64,000 nucleotides of DNA, from the NCBI GenBank assembly GCA_024663395.1, contig JANFAH010000011.1, positions 558,001 to 622,000 on the forward strand, read 5' to 3'. Each line of letters opens with the position of its first letter. The first letter of the stretch is position 1. The stretch comes from Pisolithus tinctorius. Taxonomy: Eukaryota; Basidiomycota; Agaricomycetes; Boletales; Pisolithaceae. The notes beneath the pieces were generated by a model. The model did not search any database. It was not told the origin of the DNA and saw only the letters and a list, made by a program, of their open reading frames with translations. Shown here piece by piece: positions 34,792 through 46,169 of this stretch. The position numbers were made by a program, and so were the translations under genes.

Positions 34792-37700
34792 AGGATCGGG
34801 TCTCCACTGGCTACATTTACAATAAGTTTTCTGTCTTAGGCATTGACAATTTCTCTACCAAGCAGGATATATTTAACTTGGAGACTACTATACCATCTGA
34901 AGAGGTGACCCCAGTGGGCACGACCATGGATGTAAAACTATCAGTGCTTAATTCCTCTTGTGATAAAAATAAAAACATGCCTATCCAGAAAACAAGAGAA
35001 ACCCCAAAGATAAGAACAGCAGATCCAAAAGCCGAGTTAGAGTTGGAAGTGGTGTTGGAAGGACGAGAAAAGAAGTGGAATGTAAAAGCGTTGGTGGATT
35101 CAGGAGCCAACAATACCTTCTTGGATAAAAAATGGGCCAATGAAAATGATGTTCCTCTGATCAAGCTTGGTCGGCCTGTTGCTGTCCTTAATGTTGATGG
35201 AACTCCTAACATGGCTGGCAACATCACTCATATTGCCTCCCTTGTCATGAACTATCAAGGACACTGAGAGTCTGTCTGGGCGCAGGTCACCACACTTGGC
35301 ATGCATCCTCTCATACTTGGCTACACTTGGCTATGAAAACATAATCCGGAGGTGTGTTGGGAAACCAAGCAAGTAAAGTTGTCCCGCTGTCCCCACGAAT
35401 GTCATGATCTCGCTCCGAAAACAAGGGCAGAAAGGATAGCAGAGGAACAAGAGGCGCAAGACATGGAGTACCTCTATCCAAAACTTCGCTCAACCAGAGT
35501 TCGGACCGGTACTACTGGGGAGCTCGTCCCGAAGGAGTACCATCAATACCTAAAAGTCTTCTCAAAGGAAGAGTCAGAAAGGATGCTGCTCCATAAACTG
35601 TGGGATCATGCTATTGACCTCAAAGAAACCTTCGCTCCCAAGCATGGCCACCTTATCCCACTCTCCATCAAAGAACAGAAAGAGGTGTTGGACTTCCTTG
35701 AGGACCAACTGCATAAGGGATACATTCGCCCCTCGAAGTCACCCCAAACCTCTCCCATCTTCTTCGTTCCAAAAAAGGATGGGAAGAAGCATATGGTTCA
35801 GGATTACCGGTATCTTAACGAACACACCGTCAAGAATGCGTATCCTCTCCCCCTCATTTCTCAACTTGTCGACAAGTTAAAGGGCTGCAAGCTCTTCACT
35901 AAAATGGATCTTAGATGGGGATACAATAACGTTTGCGTCAAGGAGGGAGACAAGTGGAAAGCCGCTTTCATCACTCATAAGGGGGCCTATGAACCATTGG
36001 TTATGTACTTCAGTCTCTGCAACTCGCCGTCTACCTTCCAGAACATGATGAATGACATCTTTGGAGACGTGGAGGACGTTCTAGTGGTATACATTGACAA
36101 TCTAATGATCTTCACCAAAATGGACAATGAAGCTGAGCATGATAGGATCGTCCTAGAGGTGTTGAGGAGATTAGAGGAGAATGACCTGTTCGTCAAGCCA
36201 GAGAAGTGCTTCTTCAAGCAGAGGCAGGTGGAGTTTCTAGGGATGGTCGTAGGAACTGATGGGGTTAAGATGGACGAAGAAAAGGTGAAAGCCATTACCG
36301 AGTGGCCGATCCCTACAAAAGTCCGTTTGGTCTGAGCCTTCCTGGGCTTGGCAAACTTTTACCGCCACTTCATCAAGGACTTCACACAGGTCGCTCGCCC
36401 CCTCAATGACCTCACAAGAAAGGACCAGCTCTGGACTTGGGGTCCCCAGGAACAGCAGGCTTTTGATGCCCTGAAGGTCGCCTTCACCACTGCTCCCGTC
36501 CTCGCTTTCCCAGACCAGGACAGAGAGTTTCGCCTGGAAACAGATGCCTCGGACTTTGCCACTGGAGCTGTGCTCTCTGTAAAATGTGATGATGACCTCT
36601 GGAGACCTGTCGCCTTCTACTCCCATTCCATGTCTCCTCCCGAGCGAAACTACCAGGTCTTTGATAAAGAGATGCTGGCCATAATTCATGCTCTGGAGAC
36701 GTGGCGACATTACCTCGAGGCTACTCCTTATCAGTTCAAAGTCTGGACGGATCACTCAAATCTCCAGTACTTCATGAAAGCACAGAATCTAGATCGTCAC
36801 CAGGCATGATGGGCCCAGTACCTGTCCAAGTTCAACTATAGGTTGGTGTACAAACCCAGCCCCTCGATGGCTAAGGCAGATGCCCTTTTGCGACAAGAAG
36901 ATCATGAACCTGAAAAGGGGTCAGATAATCAAGGGATTATGTTACTCGACCCCTCTAGAGTGGCAGCTACCTTGGTAGTAGGAGAAGACGCCAATCTCAT
37001 CGTCGCTTTGAAGTCCGCCTCCTCGGTGACACCACAACCAGAAGGCTCCATCCTCAGGGAGGGACTGTACATTTGCCAAGGGAAGGTCTACGTCCCACCT
37101 GCCGTCAGGGTTCATTGCCTTGAAAAACACCATGACACCCCGCTTGCAGGACATCCAGGCTGGAAGAAAATGTTGGAGCTTGTTTCCCGAAGTTACGTCT
37201 GGCCTGGAATGACCAGTTCTGTTAGAAAATACATCTCTTCCTGCCATCATTGTCAGATGGCTAAAAGCTCCAGGACTCCTCTGGCAGGGAAGCTCCTTCC
37301 AAACCCCATCCCAGAGCATCCTTGGACTGACATCTCGGTTGACTTCATGGAGCTACCAGAGGCACAAGGCTTCAATAACGTCATGGTGGTGGTGGATAGG
37401 TTTTTGAAAGAAGTGGTCTTTGCCCCTACCATCAAAGAGGTCTCCTCACTACAGACGGCTGAGCTCTTCCGTGACCATGTGTGGACTCAGCATGGGCTGC
37501 CTTCCTCTGTTATCTCTGATCGTGGTCCCCAGTTTGCCAGTGCGTTCACTGCTGAGCTCTGCAAAATGCTTGGGGTCAAACCCAAACTCTCCACCACCTT
37601 TCACCCCCAGACAGATGGTCAGATGGAACGTCTTAACCAGGATCTGCAGCAGTATCTCCGCCTCTTTGTCAATGACCGACAGGACTCTTGGCCTTCTTGG

Positions 37701-38420
37701 CTCAAGGTCGCCCAGTTCTCCTACAATAACAAGTGGCAAGAGTCCACTGGCAGGAGTCCCTTCTCAGTCACTCATTCCTACACCCCCAGGATGGGCATGG
37801 AACCCTTTCTTTCCAAGGCAGAGGCAGCCACAGATCACACTGTCAACCTTGCTAAGGTTTTGGAGAACACAAGGAAGGCTTTGGAAAAAGCTGCAGAACA
37901 GATGAAAGTGTCTGCAGACACATCTCACTCTGACGCTCCCTCCTACTCGGTTGGTGACATGGTTTGGTTGGAAACCTCCCGCATCTCTCTCTCTGGCTGC
38001 CCTTCCAGGAAACTCACAGAACGATGGGTTGGCCCTTACAAGGTTGTTTCACTCAAACCCAATGCAGTAGAGTTAAAACTTCCCAAGACTCTCAAAATCC
38101 ATCTGGTTGTTAACGTTTCTTGGGTTAAGCCATACAGGGGGCCTTTGGAAGGACAGACTGTCACTCGCCCTGGCCCAGTGGTAGGACATGAGGGAGATGA
38201 GGAGTTTGAGGTGGACTATGTTGCTGATTCTCGTCTAAAAAGGGGTAGGCTTGAGTACCTCATCCATTGGAAGGGGTATCATGATGAAGATCGCACCTGG
38301 GAACCTGAGTCTGCCTTAAAGTCTGCCCCTGGTGCTGTCAGGGACTTCCACTGTCGCAACCCTTCTGCCCCTCGAAAACTCCGTGGTATGGACTCCTCCC
38401 TCTTCTCCTCTCTCTTCTGA
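34758..38420 (+). pseudogene. pol of the Tf1-like element (four nonsense codons, RT active site altered)
   Basis: A single frame, -1 relative to gag, overlapping its end (open from 34758). Order: protease (ALVDSGANNTFLD), RT (IFFVPKKDGKKHMVQDYR, TKMDLRWGYNN), RNase H (RLETDASDFATGAVL), integrase (HHCQ, DISVDFMEL, SDRGPQF, QMERLNQ) and a chromodomain (VDYVADSRLKRG, YLIHWKGYHDEDRTWEPES). Stops are TGA at 35265, 35334, 36333 and 36807, each at a position where Arg fits the family. The RT catalytic box reads YIDN instead of YIDD; the change at 36099 sits in a former CpG. No canonical -1 slippery heptamer was seen in the overlap. Confidence 0.92.
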
Positions 38421-38491
38421 CCCCTGGAAAACTTTACCGATACTGTCCCTACCTTCAATTGCCTGGAAGTCGATTTCTAAGGAGGGGATAG

Positions 38492-38886
38492 TGTTATGAT
38501 ACATACTCTTTTCCTTTCTTTCCTTTTCTTTTCAACTTATCTAATCTTCTGATCTTATCTTATCTCTTGGACTCGGTCCAGGCTCCGGCCTAGACCTCAC
38601 CTCACCTCTGCCACGCCTTCCCCTTCTGGTATGTTCCACTCCACTATGATATCATTATGACATCACTATGATGTCACGGACCTCATGTATACCTCACTGT
38701 TACCACATGTACTTTGGTATAAGTATTCTTGCTCAATCACCCAACTAGCTCTAAGCTAGTTCATTTGGGTCTATGAGTCCTAAAGCCGCCTGCTTCTAAA
38801 ACTGCTTCCTCTTCTTTCTTCTTACTCTTCTCTGTTGGTTCTTGGTGCAAGCCTACAACAAACCCTGTTGTTTAGGTCTCGTCACA
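38492..38886 (+). repeat. 3' LTR of the Tf1-like element
   Basis: 395 bp, paired with 33031-33425. It is preceded by the purine tract AAGGAGGGGATAG (38480-38491), which is the polypurine tract expected for plus-strand priming. Confidence 0.95.
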
Positions 38887-39503
38887 GCTTCACTAGTAAT
38901 GAGAGGAAGAATTTGTATGCTAGCATATGGATTCAGTGGGAAAGGAGTGAGAGGGATGTGAGATGATGGCTAAGGGGAATGGGTGAAAACCCAAAGGGTT
39001 TTCCAGCCTGGAGGAGATGCTGGATCTGAGGGCAAAGAGTGAGCTGTGAGGGTGGGATGGGTACTGAACAGGTCTACTCTTTGCTTGAGAAGCTTAGATG
39101 CCAGCAATCTGCCTGCAGGCAAAAACATGGAAACTGCTTATTGGACCTGAGAGAGGGAGAGGAGGGTGGGTGCAAAAAAGGAGCAGAGAGTACTGAATGG
39201 AGGGCTGGATGTGCAGGTTCTGCCCATGGCAAAGTGTGCTGAAGCAAGACACATGGCCCACTTTGCTTACTTGTACATGGACTCTATTCTATGTCATGCT
39301 TCATGACTCAGCTTACATAGAAACTATCCATGTACTATGATGCTTCACTAGTAATGAGAGAAAGAATGTGTGTGCTAGCATATGGATTTGGTGGGAAAGG
39401 AGTGAGAGGGATGTGTGATGATGGCTAAGGGGAATGGGTGAAAACCCAAGGGGTTTTCTGGCCTGGAGGAGATGCTGGACCTGAGGGCAAAGAGTGAGCT
39501 GTG
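38887..39503. repeat. Two direct copies of an approximately 165-bp segment, 455 bp apart
   Basis: GCTTCACTAGTAATGAGAG starts at 38887 and again at 39342. Both copies continue through AAAGGAGTGAGAGGGATGTG and AGGGCAAAGAGTGAGCTGTG. The second copy is preceded by TCCATGTACTATGAT, which is also found just left of the LTR element (about 33012-33026). It therefore preserves the unoccupied target site. The segment is CpG-poor and non-coding. Confidence 0.85.
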
Positions 39504-39639
39504 TCCCTCTAATTAGGAGCCAGCAATGCTAACAGTGAATGCTCTGGGCCCTGAGGTAAGGAGGTGGCTACTCACTGGTGGAGAAGGGTTTCGAGTCAGT
39601 GCACTGGAGGCATTGTGTACCTCATGAAATGCTCCAGAA

Positions 39640-40345
39640 GGGCCAGTCTGTCATTTAGATATGGTGCTAGTATCATCACATGTTGATGTAGGTATAGTGT
39701 GGAAGAATCTCCCACCCATTGACTGACTGTCTTGACTACATTGAACAGGGTGCCTCACAGTAAATAGTGTAGGGTGCTGCCTATCCTCAAACTGTGTCCT
39801 CTGAGGTTGGGGAGTTTGTGTTCCTTTGCTAGAGCCATGATATGCCTAGTGACTTCTGATTTGGATAATGGATGGAGGCCTGTTGTGGGGTGTTTCCACA
39901 CAAATAGATGAGTGTCAGGTTTGGAGGAATTGATGTGAAAATGGCTTTCTAGGGCTGCAATGGGGTTCATGACACCATTTATAGGGGCACATTGTACATT
40001 TTCTCCTTGCAGGGAGGTCTTGGTGCAAGGAATGTGGAACTTGGTGACTGGTAGGCCATTAAGGTTGTGTAGATGCTGGATGTCTGCCCTGGTGATGTGT
40101 TTTGTGGGGTTGAAATGTTTGATTGAGGGCACTGAATTCTCTGAGTCTGGCTACACAGTAGAAAACTGTAGTCATGTACATGAAAATTGCTGCATCCTTG
40201 GGGTCCTTGAGATTCATAAGTGAGTGGAACAGTTCTAGAGTTTCAACTTGGAAAGGCTTGTGAGGGGGGCATTTAGAGGCAGGTGGAGCTAGACATGATG
40301 CTCCTTTGAGTATTGCCTGAAGCTCTTCTTGGTTGATGTTCCATG
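39640..40345 (-). pseudogene. Tyrosine recombinase (Crypton/DIRS-like integrase) relic
   Basis: Read leftward: ELQAILKGASCLAPPASKC, ETLELFHSLMNLKDPKDAA, FYCVARLREF, then after a frameshift near 40135 VPSIKHFNPTKHITRADI, FHIPCTKTSLQGENVQ, HLFVWKHPTTGLHPLSKSEV, RGHSLRIGSTLHYLL, a TGA, and TLFNVVKTVSQWVGDSSTLY ending LHQHVMILAPYLN. The R-H-x-x-R box (GHSLRIG) and a C-terminal Tyr context typical of mushroom tyrosine recombinases are present. The TGA falls where related proteins have Arg (CGA). It is broken by at least one frameshift and one stop. Confidence 0.75.
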
Positions 40346-41010
40346 GTAAACTGGAATCTGGGGTGAGACAAAATACTCTTTACCCTTGGGTGTCATTAGA
40401 AGGATATGCTACTGAGCTGCAATAGAGCAGAATCCTGTGCTTTCATCTGGCCCTGAATATTGCCTTTGGTCACATGTGACCAAATAACCCTTCCCCAGTC
40501 ATCCACAGTTCAGATCAGAGCAAGATCTAGTGAACCCTCTTATGGTACTTGGAGCACAAGGAGGTTTTGTCTCACCCCCACTGCCATACAAGTGGCCCTG
40601 TGGCAGAAATGCATTTGTTGAAAGGGGATTGATTTGTCCATCATGTTCTGAAGTGCCAGATGGACCTCCATAACATTCTCAGCCTTCCAATTACTGATTG
40701 GTCCCAGAACACATCAGGCATGGGTGGGGAAACTCTGCAGGGAATGACTGACAGCAGGTTTTTTGAGGGACTGATGGTTCTGGGAGCATATTATACTGAT
40801 GGTACTGTAGTCACCACCAGTATTTGATAAGATCTCCCTGAGAAAATGACCATGTGAGCCAGAGAGATGATTTCATGAGTTGTGGTAAAAGAGGGAGGCT
40901 TAATGGTACAAGTCCAATGTTTGTCATTGTTTACATGCTGACAAATCATCTGGAAGATCATGTGGTTTATTATGTAATCATATTTTCCCATCCTTCATGC
41001 CCTCAATCCC
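40346..41010. repeat. Relic related to the palindromic element at 58.5-60.0 kb
   Basis: Shares segments with 58870-59790, for example TCAGGCATGGGTGGGG, TTTCATGAGTTG and the GGGGTGAGACAAAA box, in the same order but diverged. No terminal repeats could be fixed. It is probably an old single-arm copy of the same element family. Confidence 0.6.
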
Positions 41011-41038
41011 ATCAAAAGGTCACTTTTCACTATTTCAC

Positions 41039-41255
41039 CAGTCAGGGACAAAAGTGTTGCAATGCACTTTTTGGAAAGAATAGGGTGTATCTCAGCATGT
41101 ATTGCTTTGTTTGAACTGGACCTTAGTGCTCTGGAAAGCTTAGAGTCACCCCTTTCCAATGGTATAGGTATCATGATTATCCATGCAGAATAGCCTGAGC
41201 AACATCAGCAGCAAGTCACACCTCACAAACATTGCAATGCTTTTGTCCCTCACTG
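41039..41255. mobile_element. 217-bp MITE-like element, 26-bp inverted termini
   Basis: The left end CAGTCAGGGACAAAAGTGTT is matched by the complement of the right end, CAGTGAGGGACAAAAGCATT, and both continue GCAATG. CAGT termini and a TA following the right end suggest a Tc1/mariner-derived element. The left flank lacks a clear TA. No coding capacity. Confidence 0.7.
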
Positions 41256-42640
41256 TAATATCTCCTGCATATTCCAGAGAAGTATAACCATCATGATCAC
41301 TCAGTGTTCTGTTAAATGATACATTATACTCTCTTTACAGTATCCCATGCTTGAATACTTGGTTATTATCTGAGAAAACATGCAAACAAAATGGAAGAAA
41401 TCAACTGTGTATTTCTCTGAATATTCTGTAAAAGAAAATCTGAGGAATTTAGTCAAATTGTTCAAACTGAACAACATCAGTAATATCATAAAGAAATGTT
41501 TATGGGCACATCAGACAAATAAAATAACATGCCATTCTTAGATTTTTTTCTTAAAAAACACTGATAATAAAATGGAGTCTCTTTTTTGAATTTTTTCAAC
41601 ATGTTTTTTCACAAAACACTATACAATGCTAGCAGTGTAGTTGGCATTGAGAATGATCAAATGTGGAAAAGGAGTCAATGCTCATAGGATGGCCACTTTC
41701 AGGTGAAACTCAGTTTTGAATGAGTTGGGCTGGATGTTGGCAGATGGAGGGCTGGAAACTGAGAAATGTGGTGCAACATGGGCTATCAGAAATTCTGGTC
41801 ATGCTGGCATTGGAGATAGAGCCTGTGTGAACAAAGCTGCTAAGGGATGCATACAATAGGATGAGCAACTTACACTAACAGACATCACCAGAGACACTCA
41901 TCACAGTATCAGCTGCAAGATCTGTTGATGTGATGGAAAAGGTATCAGGTTCAAGGGGAGCATGGTGGGGTACCACAGCCAGCTGCTGCTCTTGCAGTGT
42001 CAGAGCCAGCTTGCACCTTGCATAGGTGCCATTTCTCTTTGCCATGTCCTTGGATTGTCAACTGACCACAATCAATAAGTATTTAGAGAGGTGGAATAGA
42101 TGTACCTTTCATTTGTTCCTTGACAACCTTGTCTGCAGCATCAATGAACTCCTTTCTCCTCATTTTCTCTCACTTATGAACACCACTGGCTTCCTGGGAT
42201 TTGAGGCCTTGAGTGGTGAAAAGTTGCTGGCAATGGTTGCAAGTGGCCTTGTCAGTGGATAAGGATGACTGCCCATATTTATGTTTCATGGGCAGCATGG
42301 TGTATTGGGACCCAAGTAAACATATGTAGGGGAAGAGAAGGTGAAAACAGTAAAAGTTGGGAGGGATATAAGTGGCAAAACCTCATGGTTTACATCTATA
42401 TCTAATTATTGCTTGCAACTGCTAGCATGATTGCAAGTGAAATTAAAATGATGGTCTGGTGCCTCAGAATGTGATGCCCATATTAGGGGGTGCTTTGTGA
42501 CAGAAGCACTTTTATGACAATGGCTTCCTGCAATTCAGATGAGGTTACAATGCCTATGCAACCAAATTACAAGCATGTCAACATCCATCTAAATATGGTA
42601 GCATTGCAACCCTGGTTCAGAAATCTCTGACATAGAGAGT
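41256..42640. other. AT-rich, CpG-poor stretch, no gene seen
   Basis: Contains poly-T/poly-A runs (for example 41540-41630) and no frame with recognisable content. It is probably composite repeat debris. Confidence 0.35.
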
Positions 42641-42679
42641 CCCTTGGAAGATTTGCAGATTTAGTCTGACCATGCCAAA

Positions 42680-44140
42680 GGAGTACCCACCAGATGCAAG
42701 CTCTGAGGCAGCCTTCATTACAATGGTGAAAAAGTCTGGGTGCCTAGCACACTTAGAAGGAAGCTGCTTGCTGCTCTTCATAATTCACCCCTAGTGGGTC
42801 ATTACAGTATTAAAGGAATCCAGGAGTTGATCACATGCTGGTTCATGTGGTCTATCCTATAGTCTGACATCAAGGAGTATGCAAAGTACTGTCAAACATG
42901 CCAAGCCAGCAAGTCTGGAAATAGGCCACCTGCCAGAGAACCCAAACCTTTACCTATCCCAGATGGGCCTTGGGGAGAGTTAACAACTGCTTTCATGGAC
43001 TCAGGAGTTTATGGAATCTTCTGGAAAGCCCCACATCCCTGGCTTCATTGACTGCTTTTCTAGGAAGCAGAGTTCATCCCCTGCACCACAGAAGAAACAG
43101 CTGCTAGCACAGCTCATCTTTACCTAACACATTTTTGGAAACACTACAGACTTCTGGACTCTATTGTGTCAGACCAAGGCTCAAAGTTTACCTCCATTTT
43201 CATGAAAGAACTATTTTAAATGTTAGGAGTACATCAAAAACTCTCCACAGCCTTCCAACAATAGTCAGATGGACAAACAGGGTGGTTGAACCACAAGATC
43301 CAATGGTATTTGTGGATGTATGCCAACCATCAGCAGGCTCACTCAGAAGAATGTTTGCCTCTTGCACAGTTTTCATACAATAACTCCCTCTCTACTTCTA
43401 CTGGCAAGTGTCCCTTTGAAGTTACCTGTCCCTATAGACCTAGGATGGGCATCAAGCCAATGAATTCTTAGGTAGACATGGCAGAAGAGGTCACAAAGTC
43501 TTAGTTCCAAGTGTTCCAAGATATCCACAACAACTTGTCCAAGGCACACTCCTGTCAGAAGGAGCAGGCAGGCAGGCACTGCTCAATGGCACCCATTTAC
43601 TCTGTAGGATCTCAGGTCTGGCTAGCCACAGACCATCAGTCCCTTAAAGAATGGCAGAGATGTAATCTTACCAAAAAATGGATCAGACCATATGAAGTTC
43701 TAGAGGTACTTCTGAACACTCTCAAGTTAAAGATACCATGCAACATAAGGATTCATCCAGTTGTGAATGTCTCATCAGATACACCCTCTCTCAGTGCTTT
43801 AGATGGGCAACCTGTTCACAGGCCTGAACTGCAGAGTGTTACAGATGAAGAAGTCAAATACAAGGTTGATCATGTTGTCAACCCCCATTTGCAATGCAGT
43901 GCTCTCCAAGTCCTCATCCATTGTGGGGTACCCTGAAAAAGATCACACTTGAGAGCCAGCCTCTGCCTTGAAGAATTCACAGTCAGCAATCAATGATTTT
44001 TACTGATCCCACCCTGGGGCCCCCTGTAAATTATCTCCCCCCCCTTCTGAAAGCTTTGAAAGCTTGTTCATGCTCATACCAGAACAATTTGCTACCATTT
44101 GTGCTGTTTTGTCTCATCTGCAAGTCAAGCCTTAGGGGGG
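42680..44140 (+). pseudogene. Decayed Ty3/gypsy integrase relic
   Basis: Several broken frames in order: a zinc-binding H-H-C-C segment (LHNSPLVGHYSIKG, YAKYCQTCQASKSGNRPP), then DSIVSDQGSKFTSIFMKELF, QFSYNNSLSTSTGKCPFEVT, and a C-terminal stretch (YSVGSQVWLATDHQSLKEWQ, KIPCNIRIHPVVNVS) that ends in chromodomain-like remains. Stops and frameshifts abound. Reverse transcriptase and RNase H are missing upstream. It is followed by a G-rich tract AGGGGGGGATAG (44133-44144) that would be the polypurine tract. Confidence 0.75.
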
Positions 44141-44144
44141 GATA

Positions 44145-44526
44145 GTGTAATGACCAGTAGACTTTCAGTTCTTTTGTTTCCTACTTGCCTATATATGTTC
44201 ACCCTCAAGTTAGGGTTATGCATTAAGGATGCTTAGTCACCCCAGACTTTTCCTTTTGTTTATGCTTCAACACTCACTTGTTGCCTAGTAAGGCTGTGCC
44301 TGATTGTACTGCATGTTTGCTTATAGCCAATGGCATTTATGTCTCAATTTTTTTTACTTCTTTCTCAAACATTCTTTTGTGGCAATACACACAAATAGCA
44401 AGGCAGTAGATAATTCCTGTCATTTATCATAGCCTAGTTCTCTAATCTAGTTTGTTTTGGGCTTGCCTCTCAATCAGTGGGTTCCACTCCAAATACTAAT
44501 ACTCTCTGGTTTGAAGTGATAACTGA
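44145..44526 (+). repeat. Putative 3' LTR of the integrase relic
   Basis: Starts TGTAATGACCAG directly after the polypurine tract and ends somewhere near GAAGTGATAACTGA. It contains TATATATG near 44190. No partner LTR was found in the window, so the right boundary is a guess. Confidence 0.4.
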
Positions 44527-45100
44527 GAAGACTTCATCTTTGATTGCTTCAGTTTGGATCAAGATGGATGTCCCCCAAATCTGAAGGCAGCAATGGACAG
44601 AAGCTGTCTAATTGTGGTACATACAAATGGTGTACACTACTGCAATTTGCAGTATTGTAGATGCCTTGGTGCAGAGGATTCACATATACAGCTCATGATG
44701 GCTGGGATGTTCCCTGCCACCACAAAGGCCCAAAATGACTGCCCTCACCTTCCAAGTTCTTGATGACTTCATTCAGCACAATGTGGAATTGTGGCACCTT
44801 GGCAATGAATTTCTACAGCAAGCTTCAGAGGATCACCTCTAATGCCTTTCCTCATCTTGTGCTAGTGGGTCCTGTTTTTAGAATTGTATCATTGCAAATC
44901 AATGCTCAGCCCCATAATAGCATAGGTACAGGGAACTACTTAGAGTTTCTAGAATGTGGCAGCTCCTGAAACTACTGAAATGACAGGGATCACTCACATG
45001 TGCTGAAGATGCTGGCCCAGAGGGATTAGTGCTGTTCTGTTTGGCATGCCCCCAACCAGGCATCAACATTCCTAAAGAAGGAATGGATTATTCACAGTGA
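44521..45100 (+). pseudogene. KDZ transposase relic
   Basis: Frames here match the middle of the intact KDZ protein at 5.2-8.9 kb: CLIVVHTNGVHYCNLQYCRC (compare FVVMHRNGIHIVSLTFCGC), LMMAGMFPATT (compare RIRWLPATS), then after stops WQLLKLLK and LFCLACPQPGIN (compare LCPACPQPG). The catalytic half is missing. CpG-depleted and clearly dead. Confidence 0.75.
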
Positions 45101-46169
45101 GTGATACCATCAAACACAGGCAGCATTTGTGCATAGAAAGCATGAACATCACACTGATGCTATGCTGCCACAGAGAGAGAATGGTGAGTGTGCATTACAA
45201 ATTGATGATAAGTAGTAGTCCCATAGCCAGACATGCTACTCTAAATGCTGTGACCATATACAGACTCTATTTGCCTCCTGGCTCCATCAACAATTTGTTT
45301 GCTGAAAACATCACAAAATAGTATCACCATAAATAGTGAAAATATCCACTTACACATGCAATACTCAACAATGAGTTTGTTAATAACTTCACATAAACCA
45401 TCCATATCACCATGATGGTCATGAAAAGCTGCCTTCACAGCTTTAGAAATGGCTGTCTGTATATTGGAGCTGTTGTATTCCTCCACAGCCATTGACAAAA
45501 CCTCCTGCCAAAGGTGGTGCCCATGCTGCATTAAAAAGTAAGAATACTCAGCAACAAGCAAGCATCCTAGAACTGTGAATATATTTTGTGTGGGCAATGA
45601 AAATCACTTACCAATGGCATGTTCAGCCATTGACTGAAGGGCTGTAAACTTCCCTAACAAAGTGACATCTTGGGGCAGGCCTGAAATTTGGACAGCAGTA
45701 TCAACTGCAAATGTTGACTATTATTTTATATGTTAGCCTTGGACAAACTGAGGTAAACAAGCCAATGCTTACAAGCTAAGAATTGTAATGGCACATGTGT
45801 GACACATATGGTCACAGCATGAGTGGATGAGAAGTGTAGCCAGTTGTAGCTGATGTGAGGGTGCATACCTCCTTCCAAAGCAGGGGTCACACCAAAGGCA
45901 CCACCAAACAATCATGATTAATCCATGCACACAAACAACCATGCAATCACTCATATTCTGCCATATAAGGTGGTTTAGGGAATGCATAAGAGTTAGAAAA
46001 CACCAGGGGCAACATGGCAGAACCAGTTACCAGCTGCATTTCATGTGGAACCCAAAGGATGGAAGCCAACAGAATCAAGAAAGATCCAACATTGGACTAA
46101 ATTCCATGCATTCTGTGTCACCATCAACATGAATAGTGCAAGGAATCCCACTGAGCAGATATGGAGTTA
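45101..46169. other. CpG-poor stretch, unclassified
   Basis: A minus-strand frame at 45241-45597 (118 codons, YFLMQHGHHLWQEVLSMAVE...) is protein-like but matches nothing I recognise and may be a relic exon. The rest is stop-rich. Confidence 0.3.

Larger units (their letters stand above)
33031..38886 (+). mobile_element. Chromodomain Ty3/gypsy element (Tf1/sushi-like), full length but disabled
   Basis: 5,856 bp with 395-bp LTRs starting TGTTATGATAC and ending GTCACA or ATCACA, flanked by a perfect 5-bp direct repeat GCTTC (33026-33030 and 38887-38891). Internally it has gag with a CCHC knuckle, then protease, reverse transcriptase, RNase H, integrase and a C-terminal chromodomain, all on the plus strand. 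Gag and pol are in different frames (pol is -1). Six in-frame stops disable it, each explicable by a C-to-T transition. It lies within older CpG-depleted sequence and is itself less depleted, so it is a later arrival. Confidence 0.95.

Noticed and set aside
36237..36755. 172-codon minus-strand frame
   Set aside because: Antisense shadow of the RT/RNase H coding region of the Tf1-like element.
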